Virus record (IMG/VR): IMGVR_UViG_3300011114_000059
Coordinates: 1-24,908 of that record
Strand: one strand, 5' to 3'
DNA: 24,908 nucleotides
Source of the DNA: a virus
In this document: positions 5,105 through 13,337 of the stretch, piece after piece
Layout: every line of letters begins with the position of its first letter
How positions within the stretch are numbered: the stretch's first letter is position 1
The notes under the pieces: model-generated
What the model was told of the DNA's origin: nothing
The model's database searches: none
Seen by the model: only the letters and a program-made list of their open reading frames with translations
Position numbers and translations under genes: made by a program

Positions 5105-7207
5105 ATGGAACACAAGTACAGTCTTAAAACAGATGATCTGATCTACGAACCAAACATCGCAGATCTTCTCTCAGATGACCAGTTAATTACAATTGGTATG
5201 GAAGTAGTCAGGCAATTTGAGGCAGACGTAACTAGTCGCCAATCCTGGGAGAAGAAGATGGAGTCCAGCATGAAGCTGGCTCTGCAAGTCTCAGAAGCCA
5301 AAAACTTTCCTTGGCCCAATGCCAGCAACATCAAGTTCCCCCTCATTACCATAGCTGCTCTCCAGTATCACGCTAGAGCCTATCCCACTCTCATCAATGG
5401 AGACACTCCGGTTAAGTGTCGGGTGATTGGGGAAGATACTGATGGAGAAAAGACTAGCCGTGCGGAACGTATTGAAACGCACATGAGCTACCAGATTCTT
5501 GAGGAAGATGAGGCTTGGGAGTCTGAGATGGATAAGGCTCTCATTACTCAACCAATCATAGGTTGTGCCTTCAAGAAGAGTATGTTTGATCCTATCAGGG
5601 GTCGTAATGTCAGTGAAAACGTCTTAGCTAAGGATCTGGTAGTTAACTACTGGACTAAGACGCTAGACACAGCACCCCGTATTACCCACATTTTGTACTA
5701 CAGCAAAAATGATATTTATGAGCGTGTAGTACGAGGTCTCTGGAAAGATGTGGGTGTTGAGAGGCCCACTAACACAACAAACAGTGGAGAATCAAGGACT
5801 CTATCTTCAGCTACTATACGAGCCCAAGGGTCTACTCCCCCTGAAGCAACTGACCCCAGTACTCCCTACGAGATACTAGAGCAGCACCGCTACTATGACT
5901 TTGACGGTGATGGCTATGAAGAACCCTACATTGTGTACGTACGTAGAGACAATAAGCAGGTAGCTCGTATTGTAGCTAGATACTTTGAGAGCAGTATCCA
6001 GCGCAACGAGAAGGATGTAATTCTTAACATAACGCCTGAGCACTGCTTTACCAAGTACCCATTCATTCCTTCACCAGATGGAGGCTTCTATGACCTTGGT
6101 TTTGGTGTCCTTCTTGGGCCGCTTAACGAGTCGATTAACACCCTTATCAACCAGCTTGTTGACGCAGGAACAATGTCAGTTACAGCAGGTGGATTCCTTA
6201 GTAGAGGAATTAAGGTCAGGGGTGGAAACTATTCGTTTACTCCTCTTGAATGGAAGCATGTCGACTCAACAGGCGACGACCTTAAAAAAGGAATTCTACC
6301 GCTGCCTGTTAGAGAACCTTCACAAGTCCTCTTCACCCTCCTTAGCCTCCTTATCAACTATGGAGAACGTACGGGTGGAGCAGTAGACATTCTTGTAGGA
6401 CAAAGCCCAGGCCAGAACACTCCTGCCGAGACCAGCCGCACAGTGGCTGAAGAGGGCAAGAAGGTGTTCAATGGAATATTTAAACGTACTTACCGATCTC
6501 TTAAGCAGGAGTTCCGTAAGCTCTACCGACTTAACCAGTTGCACATTACCGAGAACATGACTTTCATAACAGAAGCTACGGATAAGGGCGTAATTCTGGT
6601 TAAGGACTATGAAGGGGATTCTAGCGACGTAAGACCGTCTGCTGATCCTAGTATCACCTCTGACTCCCTACGGCTCCAACAGGCTATGGCAATGCAAGCC
6701 TCAGCTAAAGAAGCTCCAGGGATGTACAACCGTTATGAAGTTGAGAAGCGGTTTCTTAAGGCTATCAGAATACCTGACATTGATCTTTTGTTGCCTGATC
6801 CTAATGGCCCAAATAAGATTGAGCAACAACCTAATCTCAAACTTCAAATAGAAGAATTGAAAGCCAAAACCAAACAAGCTGAAATTGACTTGAACATGAA
6901 GCTCGGTCTCTTGAAGCTTATGAAAGAGGCTGAAGTAGCTCAAGCTAAGATTCGTAGATTGGAAGCAGAGGCCAAGGTACTAGAGATTGAAGCAGGTACC
7001 GTCCAAAGCAAACAGAAGATTAATGAGATTAATACCTCCATTGCTCTAGAAAGAGAGCGTAGAGAAAGCACGCTACAAAGTATTGAAACTATGACTAGAG
7101 CCTTTGATATGATGAAAGGCAACGATCAGTTTCAACAGCAAGGTCAAATGCAACAAGAACAGCAAATGCCTCCACAAATGGATATGCCACAACAGCCTAT
7201 GGAATAA
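5105..7207 (+). CDS. portal protein (P22-like)
   Basis: This 700-residue protein should form the dodecameric ring at one head vertex through which DNA enters and leaves. The pattern is typical of P22-type portals: an N-terminal wing (SWEKKMESSMKLALQ, then FPWPNASNIKFPLI), a DGDGYEEPYIVYV strand pair in the middle, the crown/stem part GFGVLLGPLNESINTLINQL, and QSPGQNTPAETSRTVAEEGK. Residues about 575-660 are a long charged coiled coil (QIEELKAKTKQAEIDLNMKL and following). The last 30 residues are Gln/Met/Pro-rich, as in the extended barrel of P22-like portals. It directly follows terL. No frameshift was seen. Confidence 0.92.
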   Translation: MEHKYSLKTDDLIYEPNIADLLSDDQLITIGMEVVRQFEADVTSRQSWEKKMESSMKLALQVSEAKNFPWPNASNIKFPLITIAALQYHARAYPTLINGDTPVKCRVIGEDTDGEKTSRAERIETHMSYQILEEDEAWESEMDKALITQPIIGCAFKKSMFDPIRGRNVSENVLAKDLVVNYWTKTLDTAPRITHILYYSKNDIYERVVRGLWKDVGVERPTNTTNSGESRTLSSATIRAQGSTPPEATDPSTPYEILEQHRYYDFDGDGYEEPYIVYVRRDNKQVARIVARYFESSIQRNEKDVILNITPEHCFTKYPFIPSPDGGFYDLGFGVLLGPLNESINTLINQLVDAGTMSVTAGGFLSRGIKVRGGNYSFTPLEWKHVDSTGDDLKKGILPLPVREPSQVLFTLLSLLINYGERTGGAVDILVGQSPGQNTPAETSRTVAEEGKKVFNGIFKRTYRSLKQEFRKLYRLNQLHITENMTFITEATDKGVILVKDYEGDSSDVRPSADPSITSDSLRLQQAMAMQASAKEAPGMYNRYEVEKRFLKAIRIPDIDLLLPDPNGPNKIEQQPNLKLQIEELKAKTKQAEIDLNMKLGLLKLMKEAEVAQAKIRRLEAEAKVLEIEAGTVQSKQKINEINTSIALERERRESTLQSIETMTRAFDMMKGNDQFQQQGQMQQEQQMPPQMDMPQQPME

Positions 7208-7215
7208 CTTGAACT

Positions 7216-7476
7216 ATGAACGTACCAGTTACGCAACAAGATTTTGAGGAGTGGTTAACCATTCCAGCAACAAAGAAGTTTTTTAAGAAGATCAGGGACG
7301 AGCGCGAACAGATGAAGGAAGGTTTGATAAATGATGTTTACGAGCGCCCTGAAGTAGTAAAAGGCATGTGCAAAGCTATTGCACTAATTTTAAACATTGA
7401 GTACGAGGATCTACATGAGCAACAGTTCGACAAGCGGAATCAATCCAGTGGGCCACAGGATTCTCTTGCTGCCTAG
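7216..7476 (+). CDS. small conserved helical protein before GroES
   Basis: This 86-residue soluble protein starts MNVPVTQQDFEEWLTIPATK and is dominated by charged helices. Residues 1-60 have the look of a short conserved phage protein placed between portal and scaffold. The last 62 bases overlap the GroES gene in another frame, so the two are probably translationally coupled. The ribosome binding site is weak (the portal stop is eight bases upstream). The function is unknown. Confidence 0.65.
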   Translation: MNVPVTQQDFEEWLTIPATKKFFKKIRDEREQMKEGLINDVYERPEVVKGMCKAIALILNIEYEDLHEQQFDKRNQSSGPQDSLAA

Positions 7477-7777
7477 AGAGATAGCAGAAAAGACTACTAG
7501 CGGTATCATCATTGCTACAGATTCAATGAGAGAGCGGGAACAGATGTCTAATACCACAGGCGTAGTTGTGTCTATGGGAGATAGCTGTTACGACGATATG
7601 AGCACCCCTTGGTGCAAGGTTGGAGATAAGGTAGCGTTTGCCAAGTACGCTGGGCTCCTTTACCAGGGTAAGGATGGCGTTAAATACAGGATGGTTAATG
7701 ATGGAGACATCACTGCTGTTCTAGATTCTGACGTTGAGTTAGTAGATCCCTATCTGGTTACAAAGAAAAGCACCTAG
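7415..7777 (+). CDS. groES: GroES-like co-chaperonin
   Basis: This 120-residue protein should cap GroEL and alter its chamber. The Cpn10 fold is recognisable: PVGHRILLLPREI (first strand), a mobile-loop region EKTTSGIIIATDSMREREQM (residues 26-45), GVVVSMGD, then KVGDKVAFAKYAGLLYQGKD and MVNDGDITAVL. It is slightly longer than host GroES (about 97 residues), mostly from the loop and the ends. It sits between the portal and scaffold/capsid genes, which suggests help in folding the major capsid protein, as with T4 gp31; this is inference. The start at 7415 is chosen for GAGGA (7405-7409) five bases upstream; an in-frame TTG at 7397 is weaker. It overlaps the gene before by 62 bases. Confidence 0.88.
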   Translation: MSNSSTSGINPVGHRILLLPREIAEKTTSGIIIATDSMREREQMSNTTGVVVSMGDSCYDDMSTPWCKVGDKVAFAKYAGLLYQGKDGVKYRMVNDGDITAVLDSDVELVDPYLVTKKST

Positions 7778-7806
7778 TTGACTAAGCAAATTTTAAGGAG
7801 TATATG

Positions 7807-8652
7807 ATGACGGAAGAAAGCAAAGAAGCTTCTGGGGCAGAGAATACTGAACAGGCTGATGAAAAGGTAGTTCAGGAAGCTGTGTCACAGGGATGGGTCT
7901 CCAAAGATAAGTATCGTGGTGACGAAAAGGACTGGGTAAGTGCCGAGACCTTTGTTAAGCGGGGTAGAGAGATTCTTCCAATACTCAGGAAGAATAACGA
8001 GAACCTACTCAAAGAGCTTAACCAGACCAAGGAGAACCTGAAAGAATTCAAACAAGCAGCAGATGAATTCAAAAAGTTTCAAAAAGATTCATACGAACGC
8101 AAAGCTAAGGATTTAGAAGCACAGGTTGAGCAACTAAAGGATGCCCGTGCTGAGGCCATCAGTAATGGTGATGGTAAGAGAGTTAACGCCCTTGATGAGG
8201 CAATTGATAGCGTCAAGGAAGAAGCTAAGGTAGCTAAAGACGAAGGTGCTAAAGTAACTGCTAAACCTACGCCTAATATAACTAGCACAGTAGATCCCAA
8301 TCTCCAACATTGGTTAGATAGAAATCCTTGGTTTGGCAAAGATAAGCGGCAAACAGGAATAGCTAACTCTCTTGGTGAGGCTCTTAGAGAAGAGCAACCC
8401 CACCTTAGAGGCGAAGCGTTTCTAAGTAAGCTTGATGAAGTATTGGCTGAAGAGCTTCCACAAAGGTTTGGTAAACGTACTCCCAACTACACTGCTGAGT
8501 CAGGTAGTAACAGGGAGAGACCTGGTGGAAACAACGGCAAGAGGTCTTACAGTGATCTCCCTCCTGAAGCTAAAGCTGCTTGTGATAGGTTTGTTAAACA
8601 AAAGTTGATGACTAAAGAAACGTACGTGTCTGAGTACGATTGGTCTAACTAA
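7807..8652 (+). CDS. capsid scaffold protein
   Basis: This 281-residue, highly charged helical protein probably guides shell assembly and then leaves or is degraded. Visible features are the N-terminal AVSQGWVSKDKYRGDEKDWV, then FVKRGREILPILRKNNENLL, both common in podovirus scaffolds. A coiled coil spans about residues 60-150. A Pro/Thr-rich hinge (TAKPTPNITST) is followed by a helical C-terminal part after DPNLQHWLDRNPWFGKDKR. The position directly before the head genes agrees. Two adjacent ATGs exist (7804 and 7807). The second is preferred because AAGGAG (7795-7800) is six bases away rather than three. Confidence 0.85.
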   Translation: MTEESKEASGAENTEQADEKVVQEAVSQGWVSKDKYRGDEKDWVSAETFVKRGREILPILRKNNENLLKELNQTKENLKEFKQAADEFKKFQKDSYERKAKDLEAQVEQLKDARAEAISNGDGKRVNALDEAIDSVKEEAKVAKDEGAKVTAKPTPNITSTVDPNLQHWLDRNPWFGKDKRQTGIANSLGEALREEQPHLRGEAFLSKLDEVLAEELPQRFGKRTPNYTAESGSNRERPGGNNGKRSYSDLPPEAKAACDRFVKQKLMTKETYVSEYDWSN

Positions 8653-8674
8653 GAGAGATAAAGGAAGAACTACT

Positions 8675-9187
8675 ATGGCTCGCGCAAAAACACCAGAAGA
8701 GAAACGTAATGACTCTATTGAAACACTTGCTCAAGCACAAAAACCGCTTGCGCCTACTCCAAGTGCTGACGGTGCAGTTCGCCGTAAACGTGGAGTGTTC
8801 AACGGAACTAAGGGTAAGCTGTCAGTAGATACAAATCTTCCAGGTTATCATTTGCACATAATGAATGATGACAAGACAAGGATTCAAGATGCACTGGATA
8901 ACGGATACGTCTTCGTTAAACCAGAAGAAGTTGAGGGTCTATCGGATAATGTAGTTGCCAAAAATGGCGACTTAGGAGATAGCAGGATACGGTTCTTGGT
9001 CGGCTCTAGAGATAAAGGCGAACCAATGTACGGGTACCTGATGAAGATTCGGCAAGAATGGTACGAGGAAGATCAAGCCGAGCTTCAGGCAAAAAACGAT
9101 AAGATTGATACAGCCATTAGGACAGGTAAGATCACTGGTAGTGATCCTATGTTGTATGTTCCTAAGGACGGTATCAAACTTTCTTAA
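8675..9187 (+). CDS. conserved head-module protein, function unknown
   Basis: This 170-residue protein has a disordered, basic N-terminus (to about residue 50), then a compact part with LPGYHLHIMNDDKTRIQDAL, DNGYVFVKPEEV and FLVGSRDKGEPMYGYLMKIR, and a helical, charged end. The GYH...ND...R...A...GY pattern recurs in proteins placed between scaffold and capsid in other phages. I infer a head-assembly or minor capsid role; no enzymatic motif is visible. A good AAAGGAAG ribosome binding site lies seven bases before the ATG. Confidence 0.7.
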   Translation: MARAKTPEEKRNDSIETLAQAQKPLAPTPSADGAVRRKRGVFNGTKGKLSVDTNLPGYHLHIMNDDKTRIQDALDNGYVFVKPEEVEGLSDNVVAKNGDLGDSRIRFLVGSRDKGEPMYGYLMKIRQEWYEEDQAELQAKNDKIDTAIRTGKITGSDPMLYVPKDGIKLS

Positions 9188-9210
9188 ACCTCAATTTGGA
9201 GTAATTTAAT

Positions 9211-9888
9211 ATGGCTAATACCAACAAGATTAACGGGTTCAGTCCCGTTGGCTACTTGAATGGTGCCGCCTACTCTGGTCAAGCTCGTATGTACGCAATA
9301 CCCACTGCGGATACCACTGCCTCCTATGCTATTGGCGACGTTGTTCAGTCAGCCCCTGGTTCGGATGCAAATGGTATTCCGTACGTTATCAAAGTTCCGG
9401 TTGCTAATGCTTCTAACTTTGTAGCTCTTGGGGTTGTTGTAGGTGTGAGTGTGGCTGATGCTGGTGTGTCACTGGTCGGTACAACTCTTAGTCTGGAAGT
9501 TTCATACCTTGTGTCTGGTACTCGTACTGCTGTTCGGTATGTGTATGTTGCAGATGACCCTAACTTGCTTTTTGAAGTTAGTGCAGGCACTACTGCTACG
9601 AACGTAACGCTTGCCAAAATGCGCTATAACTCTGGCATTGCGTCAAACTATTCAGGTGCAGATCAAACCTACGCTATTAGTCAGAACACGTATTTGGCTC
9701 CGTCTTCGCCGTACTCGAATATTGTTCTATCGAGTGCTACGATGAATACAACCAATACGCTTCCGATTCAAATGCTAGGCTTGGCCCAAAAGCCCGACAA
9801 CGCGATTGGAGCTTATGCTCGAATCCTTTGCCGGTTTAATAATCACGAGTTTGGCGTTGCCACTGGCACGAACTTTACTGGTCTGTAA
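9211..9888 (+). CDS. probable head decoration or capsid-associated protein
   Basis: This 225-residue, Ala/Val/Thr/Ser-rich beta protein starts MANTNKINGFSPVGYLNGA. The N-terminal N-x-x-GF-PVG-x-x-x-GA pattern and the place directly before the major capsid gene are typical of shell-associated proteins in related phages. There is no signal peptide or membrane helix. Codon use is close to that of the capsid gene, implying high expression. A decoration role is inference; a minor capsid protein is the alternative. GGAGTAATTTAATATG gives the start. Confidence 0.7.
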   Translation: MANTNKINGFSPVGYLNGAAYSGQARMYAIPTADTTASYAIGDVVQSAPGSDANGIPYVIKVPVANASNFVALGVVVGVSVADAGVSLVGTTLSLEVSYLVSGTRTAVRYVYVADDPNLLFEVSAGTTATNVTLAKMRYNSGIASNYSGADQTYAISQNTYLAPSSPYSNIVLSSATMNTTNTLPIQMLGLAQKPDNAIGAYARILCRFNNHEFGVATGTNFTGL

Positions 9889-9900
9889 GGGAAAACTATC

Positions 9901-10821
9901 ATGGCTGGAATTATCACAACTGCTAGTCACCCTAAAGCACTTTGGCCTGGAATCAAGGCGTGGTGGGGTCAGGTCTATGACGAACACAAGACCGAATATA
10001 CTGATTTGTTTGATACGGACAACTCGCAGCAAAACTACGAGGAAGACGTTCAACTGACCAGCTTCGGTTTGGTTCCGATTAAGAACCAAGGTCAGGCTGT
10101 TACGTACGACTCAGAAGTTCAAGGCTTTGTTACCCGCTATACGCACATCGCGTATGCAATGGGTTATATTGTTACGAAAGAAGAGTTGGATGACAATCTG
10201 TATGAGACGATCTCTCGTAAACGTGCAGCAGCATTGGCAATGTCTTTCCGTCAAACGAAAGAAAACGTAGCAGCCAATATCTACAACCGTGCCTTCAACA
10301 GCACGTATAAAGGTGGTGATGCGGTAGAGCTTTGCTCGACTAGCCATCCAAATACGACTGGTGGTACGTGGTCTAATAAACCGGCTGTAGATGCTGACTT
10401 GAGTGAAGCTTCGCTGGAAGATGCCATGATTGCGATCATGGGCTTTCAGAATGATCGTGGTCTCCTGATCTCGGTTATGCCGAAGACTTTGCACATTGCA
10501 CGTAATGAAGTATTTAATGCACAGCGTATCTTGAACAGCTCTTACCAAACAGGTAGTGCTAACAACGATATTAACGTCATTAAATCTGGTAACTATCTGC
10601 CAGGTGGGTTTTGCGTTAACCACTACTTTACCGCAGCACACGCATGGTTTATTCGTAACTCCATTCCTGGTAAATCAGGTATGAAGCACTACGAGCGTGT
10701 TGGTGTTACGTTTGACCAAGACAATGACTTTGATACCATGAACGCGAAAGCTAAGGGGTATGAGCGTTATTCGTTTGGTTGGAGTGATCCCCGTGCTGTC
10801 TACGGTAGCAACGGCCCGTAA
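9901..10821 (+). CDS. major capsid protein (Mu gpT-like, HK97 fold)
   Basis: This 306-residue shell protein matches the Mu gpT-type head subunit pattern: FGLVPIKNQGQAVTYDSEVQ, then YTHIAYAMGYIVTKEELDDN, KRAAALAMSFRQTKENVAAN, SVMPKTLHIARNEVF, and the ending GYERYSFGWSDPRAVYGSNG. No N-terminal delta domain of the HK97 type is visible, consistent with a separate scaffold. All 12 arginines use CGT or CGC, with no AGA/AGG, unlike the terminase and portal genes, which fits very high expression. The gene follows the decoration protein after 12 bases and is followed by hairpins at 10818-10870. Confidence 0.9.
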   Translation: MAGIITTASHPKALWPGIKAWWGQVYDEHKTEYTDLFDTDNSQQNYEEDVQLTSFGLVPIKNQGQAVTYDSEVQGFVTRYTHIAYAMGYIVTKEELDDNLYETISRKRAAALAMSFRQTKENVAANIYNRAFNSTYKGGDAVELCSTSHPNTTGGTWSNKPAVDADLSEASLEDAMIAIMGFQNDRGLLISVMPKTLHIARNEVFNAQRILNSSYQTGSANNDINVIKSGNYLPGGFCVNHYFTAAHAWFIRNSIPGKSGMKHYERVGVTFDQDNDFDTMNAKAKGYERYSFGWSDPRAVYGSNGP

Positions 10822-10830
10822 CAATACTTT

Positions 10831-10842
10831 GTTACTAATAAC
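10831..10842. repeat. palindrome copy 4, GTTACTAATAAC
   Basis: Exact copy just after the capsid stop codon. Its first half also forms one arm of a small hairpin (GTAACAA 10818-10824 with TTGTTAC 10829-10835), and its last two bases begin the next stem-loop. Confidence 0.6.
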
Positions 10843-10870
10843 ACGGAGAGGAATAAACCCCTCTTCGTGT
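10841..10870 (+). terminator. stem-loop after the capsid gene, terminator-like without T-tract
   Basis: ACACGGAGAGG (10841-10851) pairs with CCTCTTCGTGT (10860-10870), 11 bp with one G-U, around an eight-base loop. ATTACTC follows rather than a T-run, so it may be a transcript-end or processing hairpin rather than a standard intrinsic terminator. Confidence 0.4.
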
Positions 10871-10890
10871 ATTACTCAAAGGAGAATACA

Positions 10891-10959
10891 ATGAGTTTTG
10901 AACGTGAGAAGCAAAAGGGTAAGCGTCCTACACCCTCTGTTCCCAAACGTACTAAATAG
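10891..10959 (+). CDS. 22-residue basic peptide ORF
   Basis: AAAGGAG (10878-10884) lies six bases before the ATG. The product MSFEREKQKGKRPTPSVPKR (plus TK) is short, basic and ends just before a long inverted repeat. The strong ribosome binding site argues for translation. It may be a small virion peptide or a leader peptide controlling the next gene. No homologue is known to me. Confidence 0.45.
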   Translation: MSFEREKQKGKRPTPSVPKRTK

Positions 10960-10960
10960 T

Positions 10961-11003
10961 ACAACACTCTAATGATGATGCTATCTATTTTAGGTAGTGT
11001 TGT
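10961..11003 (+). other. stem-loop in leader of the beta-helix gene
   Basis: ACAACACT (10961-10968) and AGTGTTGT (10996-11003) are perfect inverted repeats with a 27-base loop that can itself form a small stem. A short T/G-rich stretch follows. It could be a weak terminator or a leader structure, 35 bases before the next ATG. Confidence 0.35.
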
Positions 11004-11038
11004 TTGTGTAACACATATATCAACAAAGGAGAATTAAA

Positions 11039-12028
11039 ATGGCACTGCCTCTTGGCCCAGCTTCTAACTATCCCGGTGGTTTTAATAACGTAACTATCCG
11101 TGGTGTTCCACTTACGCAGTCGCACCCAGGCCAAGTCTATTGGGTGTCTAATGCTGCTACCGTTTTGCCAGGGCAAGTTGGCGGCTCTGATGGCAATCCC
11201 GGTACTTTCAATGCTCCGTTTGGCACTCTTGAATACGCTATTAGTCGTTGTGTTGCTAATCGTGGAGATGTAATTTTTATTAAACCGGGCCACACTGAAA
11301 CTATTTCTAGTGCCACTGCTCTGTCTTTTGACGTTGCTGGTGTAGCAATAGTTGGTTTGGGTTTTGGTACTAATCGTCCTAAATTTACTTTTGATACCGC
11401 AGCAACTGCTACTATTGCTGTAAGTGCTGCTAATGTATCAATTCTTAATTGTCAGTTTGTTGCTAACTTTTTGGGCATTACTTCTGCCTTTACTGTTGGT
11501 GCTGCTCCTTACTTTACTATTGATAAGTGCGACTTTACTGATACAAGTGCAATTCTTAACTTCTTGTCAGCAGTCAAAACTACTGTAACTGTTAATGCTG
11601 ATTATCTCCAAGTATCTAACTGTTACATTAAGTCAGACGCTACAACCAAAGCTGTTGCTCCCATTGTTGTTCTTGGCACAATGACTGGACTTACGTTGAC
11701 TGGTAACTATGTTGTTCAAACTGTTGCTCAGAATAACTTGTCCCAGTTCCTAAGCCATGCAGCACTAGTAATGACCGCAGCTTATATTGCAGATAATAAG
11801 GTCTACTGTGTTAACACAGATACAGCTACTGGAGCTTGTTTTATTACTACTAGTGCCACCACAGGCTCTGGTATTGTTATTAATAACACTATCCGCGCTC
11901 TAGACGTTGCTGCTGCTATTTTAGTTACAGCTACTGCTGTTCAATATGGGATGTTTAATAATCTCTATATTGGTGATGGGACGATGAACTCAGGATTTGT
12001 ACTTCCTGCCATTGGTTCTGACGCGTAA
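11039..12028 (+). CDS. parallel beta-helix-like virion protein
   Basis: This 329-residue protein shows the short-period pattern of a right-handed parallel beta-helix: an early GTFNAPFGTLEYAISRC (the fold-opening 'distribute over positions' motif), then repeated strand-turn units such as AGVAIVGLGFG, AANVSILNCQF, ADYLQVSNCYI, MTGLTLTGNYVV and SGIVINNTIRA. There is no signal peptide. Such proteins act as fibres, spikes or head-bound adhesins in phages, often with glycan binding or cleavage. No catalytic residues can be assigned by eye. Its position directly after the capsid suggests a head- or tail-attached appendage. AAAGGAG (11026-11032) supports the ATG at 11039. The VINN codons (11876-11887) contain palindrome copy 5. 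Confidence 0.65.
   Translation: MALPLGPASNYPGGFNNVTIRGVPLTQSHPGQVYWVSNAATVLPGQVGGSDGNPGTFNAPFGTLEYAISRCVANRGDVIFIKPGHTETISSATALSFDVAGVAIVGLGFGTNRPKFTFDTAATATIAVSAANVSILNCQFVANFLGITSAFTVGAAPYFTIDKCDFTDTSAILNFLSAVKTTVTVNADYLQVSNCYIKSDATTKAVAPIVVLGTMTGLTLTGNYVVQTVAQNNLSQFLSHAALVMTAAYIADNKVYCVNTDTATGACFITTSATTGSGIVINNTIRALDVAAAILVTATAVQYGMFNNLYIGDGTMNSGFVLPAIGSDA
11876..11887. repeat. palindrome copy 5, GTTATTAATAAC
   Basis: Exact copy inside the beta-helix gene, read as Val-Ile-Asn-Asn. Confidence 0.6.
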
Positions 12029-12036
12029 GTAAAGCA

Positions 12037-12753
12037 ATGGGTTGGATTGACGAAGCAAAGACGCAGATGCAGCGGTGGTTTCAACCAACACCGCTGCGTC
12101 CAAGTTATGGAGTTGCAGCAGGAAGCCCAAGCATAGAAGATGATGCTACGCTTCCTTTTCATCCATCAGACTTGTCTTTACGTCAAGATCCAGAAAAAAC
12201 ACTTAACGCAAGAGAAGTAGCTAGTATTGCTCGTGCTCGCCGCCTAGCAGAAACTCAAGGAGTACTAACTCCTGAACTAGGAGAATACCTTCTTCCAATG
12301 GCTATGACGGAGGGAGAAGGTGGAGGAATGGGGATAATTGAGGGGAATGAACGCTTCTATGCTTCACGACGTTTTAAGTCTTATCTGGATAAGATGGGTA
12401 TGAAAGAAGGGGAAGATTATACAAAGGTACAGTATAAAGGCGAGCCACACTTTAAGATTGACTCAGCTAGTCCTGCAATGGCAGCGGTAATTCTGGGAGA
12501 AAAGTCTCGGTTAAAGCAAGCAGGCGGTACTATTGAAGGCGCAATAAAGGCTTATAACGGAAAAGGTAAGGCATGGGAACGTGGAGCTAATGCACAGGGA
12601 GTAGATATTGAAATACCTGCTGACGTAGAACTCTATTTGAAAAAAGTACAAAAGGCTAAAGAATTGTTAGAGCATCCAAAAAACTCTTCAATCTACAATC
12701 ATTTTAATAGCGAGTATGGAAGATTACGCTCTTATCTTGCACCTGGTAAATAG
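12037..12753 (+). CDS. lytic transglycosylase-like protein
   Basis: This 238-residue protein has an SLT/GH23-like outline. A helix LTPELGEYLLPMAMTEGEGG carries a possible catalytic glutamate (E92 or E94). It is followed by AAVILGEKSRLKQAGGTIEG, the motif AIKAYNGKGKAW (169-180) that resembles the A-x-AYNxG motif of transglycosylases, and a helix YLKKVQKAKELL (200-211) matching the usual Y-x-x-KV end. The N-terminal 60 residues look disordered. No signal peptide is present, so it is either a virion enzyme that opens peptidoglycan at entry or an endolysin released by the holin at 16627. The catalytic residue assignment is uncertain. The ribosome binding site is weak. Confidence 0.6.
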   Translation: MGWIDEAKTQMQRWFQPTPLRPSYGVAAGSPSIEDDATLPFHPSDLSLRQDPEKTLNAREVASIARARRLAETQGVLTPELGEYLLPMAMTEGEGGGMGIIEGNERFYASRRFKSYLDKMGMKEGEDYTKVQYKGEPHFKIDSASPAMAAVILGEKSRLKQAGGTIEGAIKAYNGKGKAWERGANAQGVDIEIPADVELYLKKVQKAKELLEHPKNSSIYNHFNSEYGRLRSYLAPGK

Positions 12754-12776
12754 AAACCTAGTAACATTATTTAATT

Positions 12777-13331
12777 ATGTCTAACATAAGCGTATATAGT
12801 AAAGGAAATTGGAACGCTATCTGCGATGTCTGTGGAAAACAATATAAGAGTACTGACTTACGCAAGCGTTGGGATAACCTTTGGGTTTGTTTTCGAGACT
12901 ACGAAGAACGTCAACCACAAGACTTTGTAAGGGGTGTTGCAGATACGCAAGCTGTACCTTGGGCTAGACCACAGGGTGCAGATACTTTTGTTCCAATCAA
13001 CTACACTACAAGTATTGGCGAGACTAGTAGCTTAGATGAGGTAGTATCTAAATATGTTACTAAAATAGTTTCTGATGAGCCAGTATACTTACCAGACTTA
13101 GCTACAGATGAAGGACTAGGATTAAGCTTCTTAGGTAAATATACTTTAGCAGGAACAGGAACAATTGTTGGTTCTACTAGTACCTTAGCATTGTCAGAGT
13201 CAGTTAATGTTATTCTTACTAAGTACATAACTATTGCAGAAACAATTACTATTTCTGAAACTGTTTTACCAACACTCTTAATAAATAGATCAATAGGTTC
13301 TGTAGTTTTAGGTGGCACTACATTAGGATAA
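12777..13331 (+). CDS. Cys-motif N-domain fused to Ser/Thr/Val-rich tail
   Basis: This 184-residue protein opens with YSKGNWNAICDVCGKQYKST and continues RKRWDNLWVCFRDYE, then RQPQDFVRGVADTQAVPWAR. C16-x2-C19 and C38 look like a rubredoxin- or zinc-ribbon-type site with the fourth ligand not obvious. This N-terminal module is common in phage tail regions. After about residue 75 the protein becomes a repetitive Ser/Thr/Val/Ile-rich beta sequence (ITIAETITISETVLP), as in tail appendages. I infer a tail-associated structural protein. The exact role is unknown. Confidence 0.65.
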   Translation: MSNISVYSKGNWNAICDVCGKQYKSTDLRKRWDNLWVCFRDYEERQPQDFVRGVADTQAVPWARPQGADTFVPINYTTSIGETSSLDEVVSKYVTKIVSDEPVYLPDLATDEGLGLSFLGKYTLAGTGTIVGSTSTLALSESVNVILTKYITIAETITISETVLPTLLINRSIGSVVLGGTTLG

Positions 13332-13337
13332 TTAAAT

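Noticed and set aside
6078-6386. 102-codon frame inside the portal gene
   Set aside because: An alternative-frame shadow of a strongly supported gene, with no start signal.
7857-7875. CTGATGA core as in hammerhead ribozymes (also at 22100)
   Set aside because: No GAAA and cleavage-site partner in the right place; both lie in ordinary coding sequence.
10111-10641. Antisense 176-codon frame in the capsid gene
   Set aside because: Produced by the capsid gene's codon bias on the opposite strand; no start signal and Cys/Arg/Thr-heavy content.
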